A DNA stretch of 64,000 bases from Streptomyces sp. CG4 (GTDB lineage: Bacteria > Actinomycetota > Actinomycetes > Streptomycetales > Streptomycetaceae): NCBI RefSeq assembly GCF_041080655.1, contig NZ_CP163525.1:2542001-2606000 (forward strand). The letters are read 5' to 3'. Both the position numbers and the translations under genes were made by a program. This document shows positions 52,019-61,698 of the stretch, in pieces. Numbering within the stretch: the stretch's first letter is position 1; the number at the start of each line of letters is the position of its first letter. The notes beneath the pieces are model-generated. The model was not told where the DNA came from. It worked only from the letters and a program-made list of their open reading frames with translations, and searched no databases.

Positions 52019-53418
52019 TTGGCCGTCTCCTCGTTCTCGTTGGCGGCCTCTACGGTCGCTTCCTGCTCCGGGTCCTCGCCGCGCCCCGCTTCCTCGGTGT
52101 GCTCGGCGGAATCGGCGGACAGCGGCTCGTAGACGAGGACCGCGCGGTTGTCGGGACGCAGGCGGGCCTTGGCGACCTCCTGGACCTCCTCGGGGGTCAC
52201 CTCCAGGACGCGCTTGACGGCGGTGAGGGCGAGCTGCGGGTCGCCGAACAGGACGGCGAACCGGCACAGTTCGTCGGCGCGGCCGGCGACCGTGCCGAGC
52301 CGGTCCAGCCACTCGCGCTCCAACTGGGCCTGGGCGCGCTCCATTTCCTCGGGCGTGGGGCCCTCCTCGGCGAACCGGGCCAGCTCCTCGTCGATGGCGG
52401 TCTCGATGACCGGCACCTCGACGTCACCGGAGGTCTTCACGTCCAGCCAGCCCATCGAGGGCGCACCGGCGAGGCGCAGCAGGCCGAAGCCGGCCGCGAC
52501 GGCCGTACGGTCGCGGCGCACCAGCCGGTTGTACAGGCGGGAGGACTCGCCGCCGCCGAGGACGGTCAGGGCCAGGTCGGCCGCGTCGCACGCGCGCGTG
52601 CCGTCCTGCGGGAGCCGGTAGGCGGCCATCAGGGCGCGCGCCGGGACCTCCTCGACGACGACCTCGCGCTTCTGCTCGCCGATGACGTCCGGCAGGGCGC
52701 CGTCGCGCGGCGCGGGCTTGCCGTCGTGGGACGGGATCGATCCGAAGTACTTCTCGATCCAGGCGAGGGTCTGCACGGGGTCGATGTCGCCGACCACGGA
52801 GAGGACCGCGTTGTTCGGCGCGTAGTAGGTGCGGAAGAACCGGCGGGCGTCCTCCAGGGTGGCCGCGTCCAGGTCCGCCATCGAGCCGATCGGCGTGTGG
52901 TGGTAGGGGTGGCCCTCCGGGTACGACAGGCCGGTCAGCTTCTCGAAGGCGGTGCCGTAGGGCACGTTGTCGTAGCGTTGGCGCCGCTCGTTCTTGACGA
53001 CGTCCCGCTGGTTCTCCATGGACTCGTCGTCCAGGGCGGCCAGCAGCGAGCCCATCCGGTCGGCCTCCAGCCAGAGCGCGAGCTCCAGCTGGTGGGCGGG
53101 CATGGTCTCGAAGTAGTTGGTGCGCTCGAAGCTGGTGGTGCCGTTGAGCGAGCCGCCGGCGCCCTGCACCAGCTCGAAGTGGCCGTTGCCCTTGACCTGC
53201 GCCGAGCCCTGGAACATCAAGTGCTCGAAAAGGTGAGCCAGGCCGGTACGCCCCTTGACTTCGTGGCGGGAGCCGACGTCGTACCAGAGGCAGACCGCCG
53301 CCACCGGGGTCAGGTGGTCCTCGGAGAGCACCACGCGCAGACCGTTGGCCAGGCGGTGCTCGGTCGCTGTCAGGCCCCCGGAGCCTGCCTCGGCTGTGGT
53401 CGTGTGACCCATGGGCAT
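52015..53418 (-). CDS. M16-family zinc peptidase, catalytic subunit
   Basis: This 467-residue protease carries the inverted zinc motif HLFEH in GRTGLAHLFEHLMFQGS (about residues 58-74) and the second Glu downstream (NERRQRYDNVPYG). It is a cytosolic metallopeptidase that degrades peptides, like the mitochondrial processing and PqqL groups. The ATG at 53418 has GAAGGGA close upstream; ATG at 53412 is the alternative. The C-terminal 40 residues are acidic and disordered. It forms an operon with the inactive paralogue by a four-base overlap. Confidence 0.9.
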   Translation of the reverse strand: MPMGHTTTAEAGSGGLTATEHRLANGLRVVLSEDHLTPVAAVCLWYDVGSRHEVKGRTGLAHLFEHLMFQGSAQVKGNGHFELVQGAGGSLNGTTSFERTNYFETMPAHQLELALWLEADRMGSLLAALDDESMENQRDVVKNERRQRYDNVPYGTAFEKLTGLSYPEGHPYHHTPIGSMADLDAATLEDARRFFRTYYAPNNAVLSVVGDIDPVQTLAWIEKYFGSIPSHDGKPAPRDGALPDVIGEQKREVVVEEVPARALMAAYRLPQDGTRACDAADLALTVLGGGESSRLYNRLVRRDRTAVAAGFGLLRLAGAPSMGWLDVKTSGDVEVPVIETAIDEELARFAEEGPTPEEMERAQAQLEREWLDRLGTVAGRADELCRFAVLFGDPQLALTAVKRVLEVTPEEVQEVAKARLRPDNRAVLVYEPLSADSAEHTEEAGRGEDPEQEATVEAANENEETAK

Positions 53419-53679
53419 GTACGTCCCTTCGCGAGCGGAGGCGGTTGTGCAAACCGCGGTTTTCCTGCCGTTCCTGCCACTGTATGCAACGTGTGGGGGG
53501 CCTCGGCGAAGTTCCCGCGGGACGTACGCCCACAGCGGATCCCGTAGCCTGCCCCGAACCCGCCCGGAGGTGCCGGGAAGCCCGCCGGGACCGGGTCGTG
53601 GCACGGGTTGTCAGTGCCTCGGTCCACAATGGTCCGCGTCAGATCCATCAAACGCTTCAGTAGCAAGGAGCCGGCAGCG

Positions 53680-56139
53680 ATGGCCCGCCGCAGCACGAAG
53701 ACCCCGCCGCCCGACGATTCGTACGAGGAGAAGATCCTCGACATCGACGTCGTGGACGAGATGCGTGGCTCCTACCTCGAGTACGCGTACTCGGTCATCT
53801 ACTCGCGCGCCCTGCCGGACGCCCGTGACGGTCTCAAGCCGGTGCACCGCCGGATCGTCTACCAGATGAACGAGATGGGTGTCCGCCCGGACCGCGCCTA
53901 TGTGAAGTGCGCGCGTGTCGTCGGCGAGGTCATGGGCAAGCTGCACCCGCACGGCGACGCTTCGATCTACGACGCCCTGGTGCGCATGGCCCAGCCCTTC
54001 TCCATGCGCGTGCCGCTGGTCGACGGCCACGGCAACTTCGGCTCGCTGGGCAACGACGACCCGCCGGCCGCCATGCGGTACACCGAGTGCCGGATGGCCG
54101 AGGCGACGAGCCTGATGACCGAGTCGATCGACGAGGACACGGTCGACTTCGCGCCCAACTACGACGGCCAGGAGCAGGAGCCGGTGGCGCTGCCCGCCGC
54201 CTTCCCGAACCTGCTGGTGAACGGCTCCTCGGGCATCGCGGTCGGCATGGCGACGAACATGCCGCCGCACAACCTGAGCGAGGTCATCGCGGCCGCCCGC
54301 CATCTGATCCGGTACCCGAACGCGGACCTGGACGCGCTGATGAAGCACGTCCCCGGCCCCGACCTGCCCACCGGCGGCCGGATCGTCGGCCTGGACGGCA
54401 TCCGCGACGCGTACGCGAACGGCCGCGGCACCTTCAAGATGCGCGCGACGGTGTCGGTGGAGACCGTGACCGCCCGCCGCAAGGGCCTGGTCGTCACCGA
54501 ACTGCCCTTCACGGTCGGCCCCGAGAAGGTCATCGCGAAGATCAAGGACATGGTCAACGCGAAGAAGATCCAGGGCATCGCCGACGTCAAGGACCTCACC
54601 GACCGCGAGCACGGCCTGCGTCTGGTCATCGAGGTCAAGAACGGCTTCGTGCCGGAGGCGATCCTGGAGCAGCTGTACAAGCTGACCCCGATGGAGGAGA
54701 CCTTCGGCATCAACAACGTGGCGCTGGTCGACGGCCAGCCGCTCACGCTGGGACTGAAGGAGCTGCTGGAGGTCTACCTCGACCACCGCTTCGACGTCGT
54801 CCGGCGCCGCAGCGAGTACCGCCGCGGCAAGCGCCGCGACCGGCTGCACCTGGTCGAGGGCCTGCTCACCGCGCTGGTCGACATCGACGAGGTCATCCGG
54901 CTGATCCGGTCCAGCGAGAACTCCGCGCAGGCCAAGGAGCGCCTGATGGAGCGCTTCTCGCTGAGCGACGTGCAGACGCAGTACATCCTCGACACGCCGC
55001 TGCGCCGGCTCACCAAGTACGACCGCATCGAGCTGGAGGCGGAGAAGGACAAGCTGACCGCGGAGATCGCGGAGCTGACCCGGATCCTGGAGTCCGACGC
55101 GGAGCTGCGCAAGCTGGTCTCGGCGGAACTGGCCGCCGTGGCCAAGAAGTTCGGCACCGACCGGCGTACGGTCCTGCTGGAGTCCGGGGGCGCCCCGGTG
55201 GCCGCCGTGCCGCTGCAGGTCGCCGACGACCCGTGCCGGGTGCTGCTGTCCTCGACGGGTCTGCTGGCCCGTACGGCGACCGGCGAGCCGTTCCCGGAGC
55301 AGGCGGACGGCAGGCGCGTCAAGCACGACGTGATCGTCTCCGCCGTCCCGGCGACCGCGCGCGGTGAGATCGGCGCGGTGACCTCGGCGGGCCGCCTGCT
55401 GCGGATCAACGTGGTCGACCTGCCCCAGCTGCCGGAGACCACGGCGGCGCCGAACCTCTCGGGAGGTGCGCCGCTCGCGGAGTTCGTCTCCCTGGAGGAC
55501 GACGAGACGGTGGTCTGCCTGATCACGCTGGACGAGTCCTCCCCGGGTCTCGCGCTCGGCACCGAGCAGGGTGTCGTCAAGCGTGTGGTGCCCGACTACC
55601 CGTCCAACAAGGACGAGTTGGAGGTCATCACCCTCAAGGAGGGCGACCGGATCGTCGGCGCGGTGGAGCTGCGCACCGGCGACGAGGACCTGGTCTTCAT
55701 CACCGACGACGCCCAGCTGCTGCGGTTCCAGGCGTCCATCGTGCGCCCGCAGGGCCGCCCGGCGGGCGGTATGGCGGGCATCAAGCTCACCGACGGCGCG
55801 AAGGTCATCTCCTTCACGGCCGTCGACCCGGCGGCCGACGCGGTGGTGTTCACGGTCGCGGGCTCGCGCGGCACGCTGGACGACTCGGTGCAGACGACGG
55901 CCAAGCTGACCCCCTTCGACCAGTACCCGCGCAAGGGCCGGGCCACGGGCGGCGTGCGCTGCCAGCGGTTCCTGAAGGGCGAGGACTGCCTGGCGCTGGC
56001 CTGGGCGGGCCCGGTTCCGGCGCGCGCGGCGCAGAAGAACGGCGCCCCCGCGGACCTGCCGGAGCTGGACCCGCGCAGGGACGGCTCGGGCACCTCGCTG
56101 CCGAAGACGGTGTCGGTGGTGGCGGGGCCGGTGTTCTAG
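53680..56139 (+). CDS. parC: DNA topoisomerase IV subunit A (ParC/GyrA-like)
   Basis: This 819-residue type IIA subunit has the winged-helix/breakage domain with catalytic Tyr134 ([10 protein letters not shown]), the quinolone pocket [12 protein letters not shown] (Ala94, Ser95), a coiled connector, and a C-terminal beta-pinwheel without the strict GyrA box. With ParE it decatenates daughter chromosomes. The assignment to topoisomerase IV rather than gyrase rests on the neighbours (from memory conserved in Streptomyces) and the shorter C-terminal part. The ATG at 53680 has AAGGAG nine bases upstream. Its stop shares CTAG with the convergent CobW-type gene. Confidence 0.87.
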   Translation: MARRSTKTPPPDDSYEEKILDIDVVDEMRGSYLEYAYSVIYSRALPDARDGLKPVHRRIVYQMNEMGVRPDRAYVKCARVVGEVMGKLHPHGDASIYDALVRMAQPFSMRVPLVDGHGNFGSLGNDDPPAAMRYTECRMAEATSLMTESIDEDTVDFAPNYDGQEQEPVALPAAFPNLLVNGSSGIAVGMATNMPPHNLSEVIAAARHLIRYPNADLDALMKHVPGPDLPTGGRIVGLDGIRDAYANGRGTFKMRATVSVETVTARRKGLVVTELPFTVGPEKVIAKIKDMVNAKKIQGIADVKDLTDREHGLRLVIEVKNGFVPEAILEQLYKLTPMEETFGINNVALVDGQPLTLGLKELLEVYLDHRFDVVRRRSEYRRGKRRDRLHLVEGLLTALVDIDEVIRLIRSSENSAQAKERLMERFSLSDVQTQYILDTPLRRLTKYDRIELEAEKDKLTAEIAELTRILESDAELRKLVSAELAAVAKKFGTDRRTVLLESGGAPVAAVPLQVADDPCRVLLSSTGLLARTATGEPFPEQADGRRVKHDVIVSAVPATARGEIGAVTSAGRLLRINVVDLPQLPETTAAPNLSGGAPLAEFVSLEDDETVVCLITLDESSPGLALGTEQGVVKRVVPDYPSNKDELEVITLKEGDRIVGAVELRTGDEDLVFITDDAQLLRFQASIVRPQGRPAGGMAGIKLTDGAKVISFTAVDPAADAVVFTVAGSRGTLDDSVQTTAKLTPFDQYPRKGRATGGVRCQRFLKGEDCLALAWAGPVPARAAQKNGAPADLPELDPRRDGSGTSLPKTVSVVAGPVF

Positions 56140-57233
56140 GCGGTCAGGTCTTCCGGGTCCCAGGCGGGCGGATCTTCCGGATCCGCCTCGTCCAGGCCCG
56201 GTACGTAGCGCAGGACGCCCCACATGCCGTGTTCGTCGGCGTGTGGGGCGTCGTTCTTGCACGCCTCCAGCTCCTTGCCGAGGGCGCCCGCGTCGATTCC
56301 GGAGCCGATCAGGACGAGCTGGGTGAGGCGGGCGTCGCCGGCCGGCCAGGGCTCGGGGTAGAAGCGCAGGAAGCGGCCGACGGCGTGCACGGCGTACCGG
56401 TTGACGGTGTCGTGGGGGCCGAAGTCGACGTATCCCTTGATCCGGTAGAGCCCCTCGGGACGGCTGTCGAGGAACCGCATCAGCCTGCGGGGTTCCATCG
56501 GCAGGTCGGCGGCGAAGGACAGGCTGTCGTAGCCGGTGTGCAGATGACCGGCGTGGTCGTGTCCGTCGTGGCCGTCGTCGCCGTGCTCGTACAGGTCGTC
56601 GAAGGACAGCTGTCCGATCCGCTCCTCGCTCGGCCGGCAGTCGAAGAGGAACTCCGGGTCGATACGGCCGTAGGTAGCGGGGACGACGGCGGCACGGTCC
56701 GCGAGGGACCGCACCAGTGCGAGCACCCGGTCGCCGTCCGCGGCCCGGTCGAGCTTGTTGACCACCACCAGGTCGGCGAGGGCCAGATGCCGGTCGATCT
56801 CGGGGTGCCGGGCCCGGGTGCCGTCGAACTCGGCGGCGTCCACGACCTCGACCAGGCCGCCGTAGACGACCCTCGGGTGCTCGCTGGCCAGCACCATCCT
56901 CACCAGTTCCTGGGGTTCGGCGAGCCCGCTGGCCTCGATGACGATCACGTCGATGCCGGTCTGCGGGGCGGCGAGCCGGTCCAGATAGAGGTCGAGTTCG
57001 CTCGCGTCGACGGCACAGCACAGGCAGCCGTTGCCCAGCGAGACGGTCGAGTCGCCGAGGGCGCCGGCGACGGCCATGGCGTCGATCTCGATGGCGCCGA
57101 AGTCGTTGACGATCGCACCGATACGGCTGCCTCCGCTGCGGTGCAGAAGGTGGTTGAGGAGCGTGGTCTTCCCGGAGCCCAGAAATCCGGCGAGCACGAC
57201 GACCGGGATCTGCGGACCGCTGCTGTTCCCCAA
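56136..57233 (-). CDS. CobW/COG0523-family metal-handling GTPase
   Basis: This protein of about 365 residues has Walker A (LAGFLGSGKTTLLNHLL, residues about 14-30), the metal motif NGCLCCAV with its CxCC, and the NKLD guanine motif. A His-rich loop (EHGDDGHDGHDHAGHLH, about 235-251) and the C-terminal CobW domain follow. It should deliver zinc or another divalent metal to a client enzyme using GTP. TTG at 57233 has AGAGAGG six bases upstream and is preferred; ATG at 57278 would add 15 residues but has no site. It overlaps the parC stop by four bases. Confidence 0.87.
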   Translation of the reverse strand: MGNSSGPQIPVVVLAGFLGSGKTTLLNHLLHRSGGSRIGAIVNDFGAIEIDAMAVAGALGDSTVSLGNGCLCCAVDASELDLYLDRLAAPQTGIDVIVIEASGLAEPQELVRMVLASEHPRVVYGGLVEVVDAAEFDGTRARHPEIDRHLALADLVVVNKLDRAADGDRVLALVRSLADRAAVVPATYGRIDPEFLFDCRPSEERIGQLSFDDLYEHGDDGHDGHDHAGHLHTGYDSLSFAADLPMEPRRLMRFLDSRPEGLYRIKGYVDFGPHDTVNRYAVHAVGRFLRFYPEPWPAGDARLTQLVLIGSGIDAGALGKELEACKNDAPHADEHGMWGVLRYVPGLDEADPEDPPAWDPEDLTA

Positions 57234-57307
57234 CGGGTGACCTCTCTCATGTGGACCCAGTGACTGCCGGTCCAGCATAAGAGGGCGTGGCCGTCAGCTC
57301 GCGGCCG

Positions 57308-58474
57308 TCACCGCGCGGCCGGTACCGGGACCGGCGGCTGGGGTCCCACGTACCGCGCCACCGGCCGGATGATCTTCGAGTCGGCCGACTGTTCCAGGAT
57401 GTTGGCGCTCCAGCCCACCACGCGTGCGGCGGCGAAGGTGGGGGTGAACATCTCGCGGGGCAGTCCGCAGAGTTCCATGACGACGCCGGCGTAGAACTCG
57501 ACGTTGATGTGGAGTTCGCGGCCGGGCTTCAGCTCGGCGAGGATCGCCTCGACCCGGCGCTCCACCTCCACCGCCAGGTCCACGCGCGGACCGCCGAAGC
57601 CGAGGGCGATCTCCCGCAGCATCCGCGAACGGGGGTCCTCCGTGCGGTAGACGGCGTGTCCGAAGCCCATGATCCGGTCACCGGCGAGCACGCGCTCCCG
57701 GATCCAGGGGTCGATCCGGTCCGGCGTGCCGATGGCGTCCAGGGTGTCCAGGGCCCGGCTGGGCGCGCCGCCGTGCAGCGGCCCCGACAGGGCGCCCACG
57801 GCTCCGGTGAGACAGGCCGCCACGTCGGCGCCGGTGGAGGCGATGACGCGGGCGGTGAAGGTTGATGCATTGAATCCATGATCAATAGTTGAGATCAAGT
57901 ATTGCTCGACCGCACGGGCCCGCCGCGGATCGGGCTCCTCGCCCTGGAGCATGTACAGATAGTTGGCCGCATACGGCAGGTCCTCGCGCGGCTCGACCGG
58001 GTCGAGGCCCTGCCCGAGCCGGTACAGCGCCGTGAGCAGCGTGGGCACGGCCGCGCAGACCGCCACGCTGTCGGCGCGCCGCCGGTCCGCGTCGATGTCG
58101 TACACCGGCCGCAGCCGCCGGGCCGACCCCAGCAGGGAGAGCGCGGTACGCAGCCCGGACAACGGGCCGGAGACGCGGCTCGCCGCCGCGATCGCGGGCA
58201 GTGCCGCCCGGACCTCCTCGGGCAGCCGCCGCAGCGCCGTGGTCTCGGCCAGGAAGGCGGCGCGGCGCTCCGCATCCGGGAGCGTGCCGTGGACCAGGAG
58301 ATGCCAGACGTCCTCGAACCCGCGGGTCTGCGCGAGTTCGACGGCCGAGTACTGGCGGTAGTGGTAGAAGCCCTCCCGCCCGCGGACGTCGCCGATCTCC
58401 GTCTGGGTGACGACGACGCCGGCGAGACCGCGCGGTGCGTCGATGAGCGGGGTTGCGGTCCTGTTGATGGCCAT
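57308..58474 (-). CDS. Citrate synthase-family enzyme
   Basis: This 388-residue enzyme is in the citrate/2-methylcitrate synthase family. Active-site residues are seen in TIDHGFNAST (first His), GPLHGGAPS, IMGFGHAVYRTEDPR (second His) and INVEFYAGVV, where Glu takes the place of the usual Asp. It condenses oxaloacetate with acetyl-CoA or a related acyl-CoA. Bases 57861-57905, encoding EQYLISTIDHGFNAST, use A/T-rich codons that are otherwise rare here and contain a motif shared with the promoter. It is divergent from the HTH-citrate synthase gene at 58579. The Glu substitution and its exact substrate deserve care. Confidence 0.85.
   Translation of the reverse strand: MAINRTATPLIDAPRGLAGVVVTQTEIGDVRGREGFYHYRQYSAVELAQTRGFEDVWHLLVHGTLPDAERRAAFLAETTALRRLPEEVRAALPAIAAASRVSGPLSGLRTALSLLGSARRLRPVYDIDADRRRADSVAVCAAVPTLLTALYRLGQGLDPVEPREDLPYAANYLYMLQGEEPDPRRARAVEQYLISTIDHGFNASTFTARVIASTGADVAACLTGAVGALSGPLHGGAPSRALDTLDAIGTPDRIDPWIRERVLAGDRIMGFGHAVYRTEDPRSRMLREIALGFGGPRVDLAVEVERRVEAILAELKPGRELHINVEFYAGVVMELCGLPREMFTPTFAAARVVGWSANILEQSADSKIIRPVARYVGPQPPVPVPAAR
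57861..57905. promoter_or_regulatory. AT-rich block with repeated GATCAA words inside citrate synthase
   Basis: About 15 consecutive codons end mostly in A or T, unlike the rest of the gene. The plus strand holds GATCAAT-N6-GATCAAG (57880-57899) and TTGAT...ATCAA arms (57862-57885). The divergent promoter holds GATCAAT-N7-GATCAAG. The block encodes the conserved active-site helix, so protein constraint alone does not explain the base choice. Confidence 0.5.
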
Positions 58475-58490
58475 GGTTCTCCTCCCTGGA

Positions 58491-58559
58491 CTTGATCCGA
58501 CTCTCCATGCTTGACTATTTTCTTGTCAATATTGATTTGATCAATGTAGAGCGATCAAG
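58491..58559. promoter_or_regulatory. AT-rich divergent promoter with GATCAA repeats
   Basis: The 104-base gap between the two citrate synthase genes is strikingly AT-rich at 58508-58560. It holds CTTGATC (58491-58497), TTGAC...GTCAA arms (58511-58528), TTGATTTGATCAA and GATCAAT-N7-GATCAAG (58539-58559). This looks like operator DNA for a dimeric regulator, possibly the HTH protein encoded to the right. Confidence 0.6.
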
Positions 58560-58578
58560 ACGTGCAGAGGCGGCTACG

Positions 58579-59841
58579 GTGACCCCCATGCGTGATCACG
58601 AACCCGCTCCCGGCCGTCCCGGACGAAGGCTGACCACCAAGGAGACCGCCGAACTGCTCGGCGTGAAGCCGGAGACGGTGTACGCGTACGTGAGCCGCGG
58701 CCTGCTCAGCAGCAGACGCGAGCCCGGCGGCCGCGCCAGCACCTTCGAGGCGAAGGAGGTCGAGGCCCTGGCCCGGCGCCACCGGCGCGAGGCGGCCGCG
58801 AGCCCAGGCTCGGGCGGGGACCTGTCCGTACGGACCCGCATCACGCTGATCGAACAGGACCGGTACTACTTCCGGGGCGTGGACGCCGTCGAGCTGGCTC
58901 TCCGGCACTCCTACGAGGAGGTCGCGGAGTGGCTGTGGACGGCTCGGCCGGCTCCGGGCATCACCTTCTCCGCGCCCGGCCCCACCGTCGAGGTCGCCCG
59001 CCGCGCGGTGAACGCCCTGTCCGAGCACGCCTCCCCCACCGACCGGCTGCGCGTGGCGGCGATCGCCGCGGCGGCCGAGGATCCGCTGCGCTTCGACCTG
59101 TCGGAGGACGCCGTGCTGAACACCGCGCGGATCCTCATCCCCACGCTCGTCGCCGCGCTGCCGCCGGTCCGGCACGCCCACAAGGACGACGGTCCGCTCG
59201 CCCACCGGCTGTGGGGCCGGCTGACCGGCCGCCCCGCCGACGAGGCGTCCCTGCGCGTCCTGGACACCGCGCTCGCCCTGCTCGCCGACCACGATCTGGC
59301 CGCCTCCACGCTCGCGGTCCGGGTCGCCGCCTCGGCCCGCGCGCACGCCTACGCGGCCGTCTCGGCCGGGCTCGGCGTGCTGGAGGGCCCGCTGCACGGC
59401 GCCGCGAGCGGGCTGGCCCACCGCATGCTGCTCGACGTGCTCGACCAGGGGACGGCGGTCCCGGTGATCGCCGACGAGCTGCGCACGGGCCGCCGGATCC
59501 CCGGGCTCGGCCACCCGCTGTACACCGAGGATCCCCGCGCGAGCGCGCTGTTCGGCCTGCTGGAGCAGGTCCCGCGCGCGGAGTCGGCCCTGCTGGCCGC
59601 CCGGGACATCGTCGCCACCACCGCCCGGCACACCCCGCTGCACGCCAACGTCGACCTGGCCCTGGCGGTGTTCACCGCGTCCAGCGGCATGCCCGCCACG
59701 GCCGGCGAGACGATCTTCGCCGTCGCCCGGACGGCGGGCTGGATCGCGCACGCCCTGGAGGAGTACGGCGAGCGCCCGCTGCGCATGCGCCCCATCGGCC
59801 ACTACGTCGGTGCACGGCCCCCGCAGTCACTCCCCGGGTAG
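58579..59841 (+). CDS. Citrate synthase fused to an N-terminal DNA-binding domain
   Basis: This 420-residue protein joins an excisionase/MerR-like HTH (RLTTKETAELLGVKPETVYA, residues about 15-34, then SRGLLSSRREPGGR) to a citrate-synthase fold. Active-site patterns are GPLHGAASG, PGLGHPLYTEDPRASALF and LHANVDLALAVF, the last with the Asp kept. It could be an enzyme, a metabolite-sensing regulator, or both. GTG at 58579 has AGAGG eight bases upstream; ATG at 58588 is the alternative. It is divergent from the other citrate synthase and faces the repeated AT-rich sites, so it may bind them. Role is inferred. Confidence 0.8.
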   Translation: MTPMRDHEPAPGRPGRRLTTKETAELLGVKPETVYAYVSRGLLSSRREPGGRASTFEAKEVEALARRHRREAAASPGSGGDLSVRTRITLIEQDRYYFRGVDAVELALRHSYEEVAEWLWTARPAPGITFSAPGPTVEVARRAVNALSEHASPTDRLRVAAIAAAAEDPLRFDLSEDAVLNTARILIPTLVAALPPVRHAHKDDGPLAHRLWGRLTGRPADEASLRVLDTALALLADHDLAASTLAVRVAASARAHAYAAVSAGLGVLEGPLHGAASGLAHRMLLDVLDQGTAVPVIADELRTGRRIPGLGHPLYTEDPRASALFGLLEQVPRAESALLAARDIVATTARHTPLHANVDLALAVFTASSGMPATAGETIFAVARTAGWIAHALEEYGERPLRMRPIGHYVGARPPQSLPG

Positions 59842-59938
59842 GCCGGTCGAGCCGCGGCGTTCACGGCTCGCCCGGCAGCGGGCCCCATACCCACGCGAGA
59901 CAGGACACAGCGACGGCCGGAAGTCGCCCCAGAGGGAG

Positions 59939-59957
59939 TCAGGTTAGGCTCACCTCT
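59939..59957. promoter_or_regulatory. Iron box (IdeR/DmdR1 type)
   Basis: The 19-base site contains AGGTTAGGCTCACCT and agrees with the actinobacterial iron box at 16 of 19 positions. It ends directly before the GTG at 59958, so iron-loaded repressor would block the start region. Confidence 0.75.
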
Positions 59958-60899
59958 GTGAGTAGGTGTGCGACCGTCTCCCGGAGCCTCGACGAGCCCG
60001 TTTCCGGTACGGCGGCCACGGCGACGACCTGGCTGCTGCTGGAACAGCCCGGCCCGTGGGGCGTGCAGGCGCTCACTTCGAGCCACCTGGCCCCCGCACT
60101 CGGCCGGGCGCTGGAGGCGGCCGCCGAGGGAACCGGCGTACGCATCGCGCTCATCCGGCGCCCGGGGCGCCACGCCGACCCCGGCGGGCCCGCCCTCCGG
60201 CAAGTGTACGCCGCCCACACCGTGCCGGGCCGCGGATGGCTGCACAGCGCCACGACCCGCGATCCACGGCGGCTGCTCGGCCTCGACTTCGCCGCCCTGG
60301 GAGCGGGCGACCACCGTTCCCTCGCCGCCGCGCTCGGCGGCCGGCCGCACCGCGGCGACCCGCTCGCGCTCGTGTGCACCAACGGCAAGCGCGACCGCTG
60401 CTGCGCCCTCCTGGGCCGCCCGCTCGCCACCGAGCTGGCCGCCTCGGGGGTGCGTGGCGTCTGGGAGGTCACCCATCTGGGTGGACATCGCTTCGCGCCG
60501 ACGGTGCTCGTCCTGCCGTACGGCTACGCCTACGGCCGCGCCGAGGCGCACACCATCAAGGAGGCGCTGCACGGCGCTCAGGAGGGCCGCGTGGTGGTCG
60601 AGGGCTGCCGCGGCTGCTCGGCCTGGGAACGGCCCGGCCAGGCGGCCGAGCTGGCCGTCCGTTCGGCCGCGGACGAGTACCGGGCGGGAGTGCTGAGCGT
60701 CGTACGGACCGAGGGCGCGGCTCCGCGCTGGGAGGTCACCGTGGGACACGCCGACGGCCGCCGCTGGCGGGTGACCGTGGCGCAGGGCGCGTCGCTGCCG
60801 CCCCGCCCGGAGAGCTGCGGCGCGGCGGTGCTGGGCACGCCGGCACGGATGGACGTGGTGGCCGTGCGCGCGCTGCGGTCGACGGCACTGGCGAGCTGA
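59958..60899 (+). CDS. Sucrase/ferredoxin-like protein, iron-regulated
   Basis: This 313-residue protein matches the sucraseferredoxin-like family: a thioredoxin-like [2Fe-2S] ferredoxin domain with ligands in LVCTNGKRDRCCALLGRP and EGCRGCSAWERPG, and the conserved HLGGHRFAPTVLVLPYG. It may carry electrons, perhaps to release iron from siderophores; that is a guess from regulation. The GTG at 59958 follows the iron box without room for a normal ribosome-binding site, suggesting a leaderless mRNA or a slightly later start. A 152-base gap follows before the kinase remnant. Confidence 0.82.
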   Translation: MSRCATVSRSLDEPVSGTAATATTWLLLEQPGPWGVQALTSSHLAPALGRALEAAAEGTGVRIALIRRPGRHADPGGPALRQVYAAHTVPGRGWLHSATTRDPRRLLGLDFAALGAGDHRSLAAALGGRPHRGDPLALVCTNGKRDRCCALLGRPLATELAASGVRGVWEVTHLGGHRFAPTVLVLPYGYAYGRAEAHTIKEALHGAQEGRVVVEGCRGCSAWERPGQAAELAVRSAADEYRAGVLSVVRTEGAAPRWEVTVGHADGRRWRVTVAQGASLPPRPESCGAAVLGTPARMDVVAVRALRSTALAS

Positions 60900-61051
60900 G
60901 CGGCCTCCTTCGGAACGGCCACGCCTTTCCAGTTTCCAGCACGGCTGCCTCCTTCACGTCTCCAGAACGACCGCCTCCTTCAAGAACCGGTCAAGAGATC
61001 CCCACCACACCCTGTGGGGCGCTTCGGGCCTTCCTGCGTACCGTCGTGCGT

Positions 61052-61698
61052 ATGCGCCCCACTCCCCCCGCGCGCCGGCTGCGCCTCGGACTGCCCCGGC
61101 GGGTGTTCTCGCAGGTGCTGCTGGTGGCGATCGCCGCGGGGGTCGCGGTGATCGCGACCGGGCTGTTCCTCGCGCCGTTGAGCAAGCAGCTGGACCAGGA
61201 GGCGATGCGCGGGGCGCTGGCGATCGCGCAGACCACGGCCCAGGACCCGCAGATCGCCGAGGGCGTCCTGACCGCGCCGCCGACCAGCGACGGCCCGGTG
61301 CAGAGGGAGGCCGAGCGGATCCGGAAGGCCACGCACGCCGAGTACATCGTAGTGCTGGACCGGCGGGGCGTGCGCTGGTCGCACACCACGCCCTCGGAGA
61401 TCGGCGGGCATGTCTCGACCGACCCCGGCGACGCACTGGGCGGCAAGCAGGTCATGGAGATCGACAACGGCACCCTGGGCCGCTCCGCCCGCGGCAAGGT
61501 GCCCCTGTACGACGCCCGCCACCGCATCATCGTGCGGTCGCGGTCGGTATCGCCTACGACAGCGTGCGAGCGCGGCTGATCAGCGCGATCCCGGGGCTGT
61601 TCGCGTACGCCGGCGGCGCTCTCGCGGTGGGTGCGCTGGCCGCCTGGCTGAGCTCCCGCCGGGTTCAGCGGCAGACCCGGGACCTGGCCTTCTCCGAC
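61052..61698 (+). pseudogene. Truncated CitA/DcuS-type sensor kinase
   Basis: The N-terminal half of a CitA/DcuS-type kinase is left: a first membrane helix (VLLVAIAAGVAVIATGLFLA), a periplasmic PAS-like sensor domain (EYIVVLDRRGVRWSHT and GHVSTDPGDA), then a frameshift near 61535, after which the second helix (GLFAYAGGALAVGALAAWL) is read in another frame. At about 61698 (RQTRDLAFSD) the sequence jumps into the 3' end of the oppositely oriented ABC ATPase. The PAS, histidine and ATPase domains are absent. The cognate response regulator survives at 62585. Confidence 0.8.

Noticed and set aside
53611..57021. 1136-codon open frame antisense to parC
   Set aside because: Shadow frame; residue content follows the reverse complement of parC codons.
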